9,037 nucleotides of DNA from DATKCJ01 sp035513275. GTDB lineage: Bacteria > Verrucomicrobiota > Verrucomicrobiia > Opitutales > Opitutaceae. Below, piece after piece: positions 6,244-9,037 of this stretch. A model generated the notes under the pieces. It worked only from the letters and a program-made list of their open reading frames with translations, was not told the DNA's origin and ran no database searches. Within the stretch, counting starts at the first letter, position 1. Every line of letters begins with the position of its first letter. The stretch is from positions 1 to 9,037 of the forward strand of contig DATKCJ010000038.1 in assembly GCA_035513275.1 (NCBI GenBank). The letters run 5' to 3'. The position numbers and the translations under genes are program-made.

Positions 6244-8196
6244 TCAACCAGGTTCAACAGTCTCGACCGGCGCAGATCGGATCCGGCGATAACGCTCGCG
6301 CACGCGTTCTGCGATCGCATCGGGCGAGAGTCCGTAGGCTGCACGGAGGATGTCGATGCTGCTCCCGTGCTCGACGAACGAGTCGGGCCACCCGATGCGC
6401 TCCACGGGCACTTGCATGTCGGCGTCCTGAAGCGCCTCGATGACTGCACTGCCGAATCCGCCGCTCAGGACGTGGTCTTCCATCGTGACGATGAGCGGCA
6501 CCGCGGCCGCGTGGCCGAGAAGCATGTCGCGGTCGATGGGTTTGGCCCAGCGCGCGTTTACGACGCCGACGGAAAGTCCGTCCTCGGTGGCGAGTCGATC
6601 GGCGAGCACAACCGCGTCGGCGACCCACGGGCCGAGCGCCCAAATCATCATGTCGTGGCCATCACGCACGAGTTCGGCCTTGCCGATTGGCATCGTCGCC
6701 GGCTCCTCCTTTATCGCGACACCGGTGCCCTGGCCGCGCGGGTATCGGATGAACGCGGGGCCGTTGTGCACGATCGAGGTGTGGAGCATGTCGACGAGTT
6801 CGTCCTCGTCCTTCGGCTGCATCACGACGGCGTTTGGCACGCAGCGCAGGTATGCGATATCGAAAAGGCCGTGGTGCGTCGGCCCGTCGTTGGGAGAAAG
6901 TCCTGCGCGGTCCATGCAGAAAACCACCGGAAGATTCTGCAGGCACACGTCGTGGATGATCGGGTCGACCGCGCGCTGGAGAAACGTCGAGTAGATCGCG
7001 ACGACTGGTTTGATGCCGCGTGTTGCCAGCCCCGCTGCGAAGAGCACCGCGTGCTCCTCGGCGATACCGACGTCGAAAAACTGGCGTGGAAGCGCTGATG
7101 CGAGATGATTGAGACCCGTCCCGCTCGGCATCGCGCCGGTGATCCCGACGACCGACGCGTCGGCCGTGGCGAACCGCACAAGCGCATCGCCAAACACATC
7201 CTGGTAATTCGGCGGAGTGGGAGCGGAGGCCTTGCCTATGCCGGTTGCGACTTCGAACGGACTCGTGCCGTGAAACTTCTCGGGGTGACCGAGCGCGGCG
7301 TCGTAACCGCGGCCCTTTTTCGTGAGCACGTGGATGATCACCGGCGTGTCCGAGTGCCGCGCGAAATCGAGGTTCTTCAGGAGCAGCGGGATGTCGTGCC
7401 CGTCGATCGGCCCGAGGTAGCGCAGGCCGAATTTCTCAAAGAGGCTCGAGCTGACGAAGAAGTCCTTCGTCTCCTGCTTCCAGCGAACCCACATGCGGTT
7501 CATCGCCTCGCCGTGCGGGAGTCCTTTGAAGAAGCCCTCGAGGTCGTGGTAGATGCGGTTGTAGGTCGGGTTCGTGCTGAGCTCGTTCAGGTAGCGCGAA
7601 ATCGCGCCGACGTTGCGCGCGATCGACCACTCGTTGTCGTTCAGGATGACGATGAGCCGGCGCGTCGACGACGCGATGTTGTTGAGCGCCTCCATCGTGA
7701 TTCCGCATGTGAACGCCGCGTCGCCGCAGAGCGCGACGACGTGCTCGTCGCCGCCGTTGAGGTCGCGCGCGACCGCCATGCCGAGCGCCGCGGAGAGCGC
7801 GGTGCCCGCGTGGCCGGCGCCGTAGCAATCGTGCTCACTCTCCGGCCGGTAGAGGAAGCCGCTCAGGCCGCCGGTCTTCCGGATGTTCTTGAACTCGGGA
7901 CCGTTCCGGCCGGTGAGCAGCTTGTGGACGTAGCCTTGGTGCGCCACGTCGAACACGAAGCGATCCGTCGGCGTGTCGAAGACACGGTGCAACGCGATCG
8001 TGAGCTCCACCACGCCGAGATTCGGTCCGAGGTGGCCGCCGTTGGCGGAAGTGACCTCGATCAACTCCTGGCGGATTTCCAGTGCGAGTTGGGCAAGCTG
8101 CGACTCGGGGAGGGCCTTCACGTCGGCCGGCCCGTGGATCGAATCCAGCAGACGGGCCGCGCTGCCCCCGACAGAGGCGTTTGGCGGTTCGCTCAT
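6244..8196 (-). CDS. dxs: 1-deoxy-D-xylulose-5-phosphate synthase
   Basis: DXS condenses pyruvate with glyceraldehyde 3-phosphate, using thiamine diphosphate, as the first step of the MEP route to isoprenoids, in the cytosol. The 650 residues cover the whole family length. Visible motifs are GGHLG (53-57), GDAAFTCG (158-165) with NDNEWSI (186-192) as the thiamine-binding pair, GPIDGHD (262-268), KKGRGY (293-298), FDVGIAEEHAV (374-384; E380 is the expected catalytic glutamate), DRAGLSPNDGPTHHG (429-443), RYPRG (484-488) and MEDH (572-575). Several normally fixed positions differ: DVAHQ for DVGHQ, GHAGT for GHSST, and GDAAF for a GDGA-type motif. I associate this variant set with Verrucomicrobia, Planctomycetes and relatives. 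The ATG at 8196 follows the xseB stop by 9 bases; a GGGGG run 16-20 bases upstream is a poorly spaced ribosome-binding candidate. Co-transcription with xseB is likely. The 75-base gap after it (6169-6243) shows no terminator. Confidence 0.95.
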   Translation of the reverse strand: MSEPPNASVGGSAARLLDSIHGPADVKALPESQLAQLALEIRQELIEVTSANGGHLGPNLGVVELTIALHRVFDTPTDRFVFDVAHQGYVHKLLTGRNGPEFKNIRKTGGLSGFLYRPESEHDCYGAGHAGTALSAALGMAVARDLNGGDEHVVALCGDAAFTCGITMEALNNIASSTRRLIVILNDNEWSIARNVGAISRYLNELSTNPTYNRIYHDLEGFFKGLPHGEAMNRMWVRWKQETKDFFVSSSLFEKFGLRYLGPIDGHDIPLLLKNLDFARHSDTPVIIHVLTKKGRGYDAALGHPEKFHGTSPFEVATGIGKASAPTPPNYQDVFGDALVRFATADASVVGITGAMPSGTGLNHLASALPRQFFDVGIAEEHAVLFAAGLATRGIKPVVAIYSTFLQRAVDPIIHDVCLQNLPVVFCMDRAGLSPNDGPTHHGLFDIAYLRCVPNAVVMQPKDEDELVDMLHTSIVHNGPAFIRYPRGQGTGVAIKEEPATMPIGKAELVRDGHDMMIWALGPWVADAVVLADRLATEDGLSVGVVNARWAKPIDRDMLLGHAAAVPLIVTMEDHVLSGGFGSAVIEALQDADMQVPVERIGWPDSFVEHGSSIDILRAAYGLSPDAIAERVRERYRRIRSAPVETVEPG

Positions 8197-8205
8197 GGGG
8201 TGTCG

Positions 8206-8451
8206 TCAGTCCCCCTTTGTGGTTTCGAACGGGACGGTCTCGGCGCCGTCACGCGTGCGCTTCAACTGCTCGATCTTGAGCTCGGCGTCTTTCAATCGCG
8301 CCTCGCATACCTTGAGCAACTTGTTCCCTTCCTCGTATTTGGCGATCATCTCGGCCAGGGGCGTGCGCCCATCTTCCATGGCATCGACGATGACTTCGAG
8401 TTTTCCAAGTGCTTCTTCAAATGTGGGAGGCTTTGCCTTTTCGGCGGACAC
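8206..8451 (-). CDS. xseB: Exodeoxyribonuclease VII small subunit
   Basis: This 81-residue protein is the small subunit of exonuclease VII, which with XseA degrades single-stranded DNA to acid-soluble oligonucleotides in the cytoplasm. The family core is plain: FEEALGKLEVIVDAMEDG (11-28), then the helix PLAEMIAKYEEGNKLLKVCEARLKDAELKIEQL (31-63), an antiparallel helical hairpin that wraps the large subunit. Length is normal for the family. The only upstream start in frame is GTG (8451-8449); the first ATG lies in the middle of the domain, so GTG is chosen. xseA is not in the window. The gene is the first of a pair with dxs, an arrangement also seen in other bacteria (E. coli has xseB-ispA-dxs), and is probably transcribed from just upstream. 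Confidence 0.95.
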   Translation of the reverse strand: MSAEKAKPPTFEEALGKLEVIVDAMEDGRTPLAEMIAKYEEGNKLLKVCEARLKDAELKIEQLKRTRDGAETVPFETTKGD

Positions 8452-8457
8452 AGGGCG

Positions 8458-8486
8458 AATGTGGTGCCCGCGTTTCGCGTTTTCAA
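8458..8486 (-). promoter_or_regulatory. Possible promoter of xseB-dxs
   Basis: On the minus strand, TTGAAA (8486-8481) is followed after exactly 17 bases by CACATT (8463-8458). The first box matches the -35 consensus at five of six positions; the second matches -10 at three of six, including the key A2 and T6. It is the best pair in the xseB upstream region. The predicted start of transcription would fall at or next to the GTG start of xseB. Confidence 0.3.
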
Positions 8487-8526
8487 CTCATTCTTGGGCG
8501 GGTGCCGGCGTGGGTGTTGCCGGAGG

Positions 8527-8610
8527 TGGCGCGCTAGTCGCGCCATTCTGCTGGCCAGCAGAACGCGGCAAGCGCGCAACCTACAAAATCGCCTGCAAGC
8601 AGGCTCCTAC
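8527..8610 (-). repeat. Mosaic of palindromic units with REP-like GTAG ends
   Basis: Three hairpins stand close together. They are TGGCGCG/CGCGCCA with loop CTAGT (8527-8545), an uninterrupted 18-base palindrome TTCTGCTGGCCAGCAGAA (8546-8563), and GCCTGC/GCAGGC with an AA loop (8591-8604). Read on the minus strand the last begins GTAGGAGCCTGCTTGCAGGC (8610-8591), very close in form to the well-known Pseudomonas-type GTAGGAGC...GC REP sequences. A second GTAG (8584-8581) heads an imperfect GC-rich stem toward 8565. The block lies in the 296-base gene-free spacer between the AraC-family gene and xseB; the remaining bases to 8526 show only the candidate promoter. Confidence 0.65.
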
Positions 8611-8621
8611 ATTCAAACCAG

Positions 8622-8639
8622 GCCGAACTACACTTCGGC
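8622..8639. repeat. Short perfect hairpin in the xseB upstream spacer
   Basis: GCCGAA (8622-8627) pairs with TTCGGC (8634-8639) around a six-base loop. It lies between the two REP-like blocks. A separate 10-base palindrome ACTCGCGAGT follows at 8665-8674. Neither has a U-tract and no function is evident; the palindrome could as well be chance or a protein-binding site. Confidence 0.4.
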
Positions 8640-8686
8640 ATGTTGGAGCCACGACGGATGGAACACTCGCGAGTCAGGATTGTGCA

Positions 8687-8735
8687 GGCGGGCCCAGCGG
8701 ATTCGACAAGCTCACCGCAAGCGGTCCCGCCCTAC
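8687..8735 (-). repeat. REP-like element behind the AraC-family gene
   Basis: An outer stem GGCGGG (8687-8692) pairs with CCCGCC (8726-8731). Inside it lies a second hairpin ACCGC/GCGGT with an AA loop (8714-8725). On the minus strand the unit begins GTAG (8735-8732), followed at once by GGCGGGACCGC, matching the GTAG-plus-hairpin layout of the other repeats. It starts 12 bases after the stop of the AraC-family gene. It could therefore protect or end that transcript, although no U-tract follows. Confidence 0.55.
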
Positions 8736-8747
8736 CCTCGGAACTGA

Positions 8748-9037
8748 TCAAGCCTTGCAGTCGCGACTGCTCCCGGCGCGGAATTCGCTCGGCGTCATCC
8801 CCGCGTGGCGGCGAAACGCGGTGTTGAAGGTGGACTTCGAGTTGAAGCCCACGGCCAGCGCGATTTCGAGCACGGTCTGGCCAGCCTCATCCGCAAGCAG
8901 TTGCTTCGCCTGCGCGATGCGGTGGCGGTTCACGAGTTCGTAGAAGTTCGAATTCAGGTCCCGGTTGATCACCTGGGAAACGTAGTGCGCCTTTTCGCCA
9001 ATCGCCCGGCTGAGCGAGCGCAGGTTCAGCAGGCTGT
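8748..9037 (-). CDS. AraC-family transcriptional regulator, C-terminal part (partial)
   Basis: The frame enters from the right edge without a stop and ends with TGA at 8748. The visible 95 or so residues are a full AraC/XylS DNA-binding domain with two helix-turn-helix motifs. The first is SLLNLRSLSRAIGEKAHYVS into QVINRDLNSNFYELVNRHRI. The second is TVLEIALAVGFNSKSTFNTA, followed by the family ending FRRHAGMTPSEFR. The GTG at 8972 cannot be the real start, because it would cut the first motif in half. The sensor or membrane part lies outside the window, so the signal is unknown. The gene points the same way as xseB-dxs but is separated from them by 296 bases full of palindromes, so it is probably its own unit. 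It may belong with genes beyond the right edge. Confidence 0.93.
   Translation of the reverse strand, partial: SLLNLRSLSRAIGEKAHYVSQVINRDLNSNFYELVNRHRIAQAKQLLADEAGQTVLEIALAVGFNSKSTFNTAFRRHAGMTPSEFRAGSSRDCKA

Noticed and set aside
8628..8631. A further GTAG (minus strand) near the 8622-8639 hairpin
   Set aside because: It lies inside the loop of the hairpin rather than before its stem, so it does not fit the REP layout.
7105..8943. Open plus-strand frame of 612 codons opposite dxs and xseB
   Set aside because: It is antisense to two certain genes, runs across the repeat spacer and into the AraC-family gene, and its product is arginine-, valine- and aspartate-rich with no family features. It is a GC-rich shadow frame.

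Overview
The window is GC-rich, dense DNA from a bacterial chromosome. Gene content, the divergent deoxyxylulose-phosphate synthase motifs, the weak ribosome-binding sites and the many palindromic intergenic repeats together suggest a member of the Verrucomicrobiota, probably near Opitutaceae. That placement is an inference from recognised family features, not from a marker gene.

Left part (1-1310, minus strand): a SAM-dependent methyltransferase gene is joined by a 4-base ATGA overlap to a downstream gene, of which only the first 42 codons lie in the window. Next (1311-1768) comes a region without protein genes. It holds a compact composite of four perfect hairpins (1358-1478), a complete tRNA-Gly(CCC) gene with encoded CCA (1554-1627, plus strand) and a second run of hairpins directly behind the tRNA (1634-1730).

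Middle (1769-6168): a secreted DUF5060/DUF4038 apiosidase-like glycoside hydrolase (minus) diverges from a two-gene plus-strand unit. That unit encodes a small membrane-anchored protein of unknown function and an HTTM (vitamin K gamma-carboxylase-like) polytopic membrane protein, overlapping by ATGA. The HTTM gene runs convergently, with 11 bases between, into a secreted class A acid phosphatase/PAP2 gene (minus).

Right part (6244-9037, all minus): xseB (exonuclease VII small subunit) and dxs (isoprenoid precursor synthesis) form a tight pair with 9 bases between them. Upstream of xseB lies a 296-base spacer packed with palindromes, then the C-terminal part of an AraC-family regulator that runs off the right edge.

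The window looks like ordinary chromosome: housekeeping genes (dxs, xseB, tRNA, methyltransferase) plus accessory secreted and membrane genes. I see no prophage, integrase, CRISPR array or IS transposase. The most notable non-coding signal is that several intergenic hairpins, in both spacers, begin with the tetranucleotide GTAG. That is the known signature of REP elements served by RAYT-type transposases. The most notable coding signal is the small-protein/HTTM pair.
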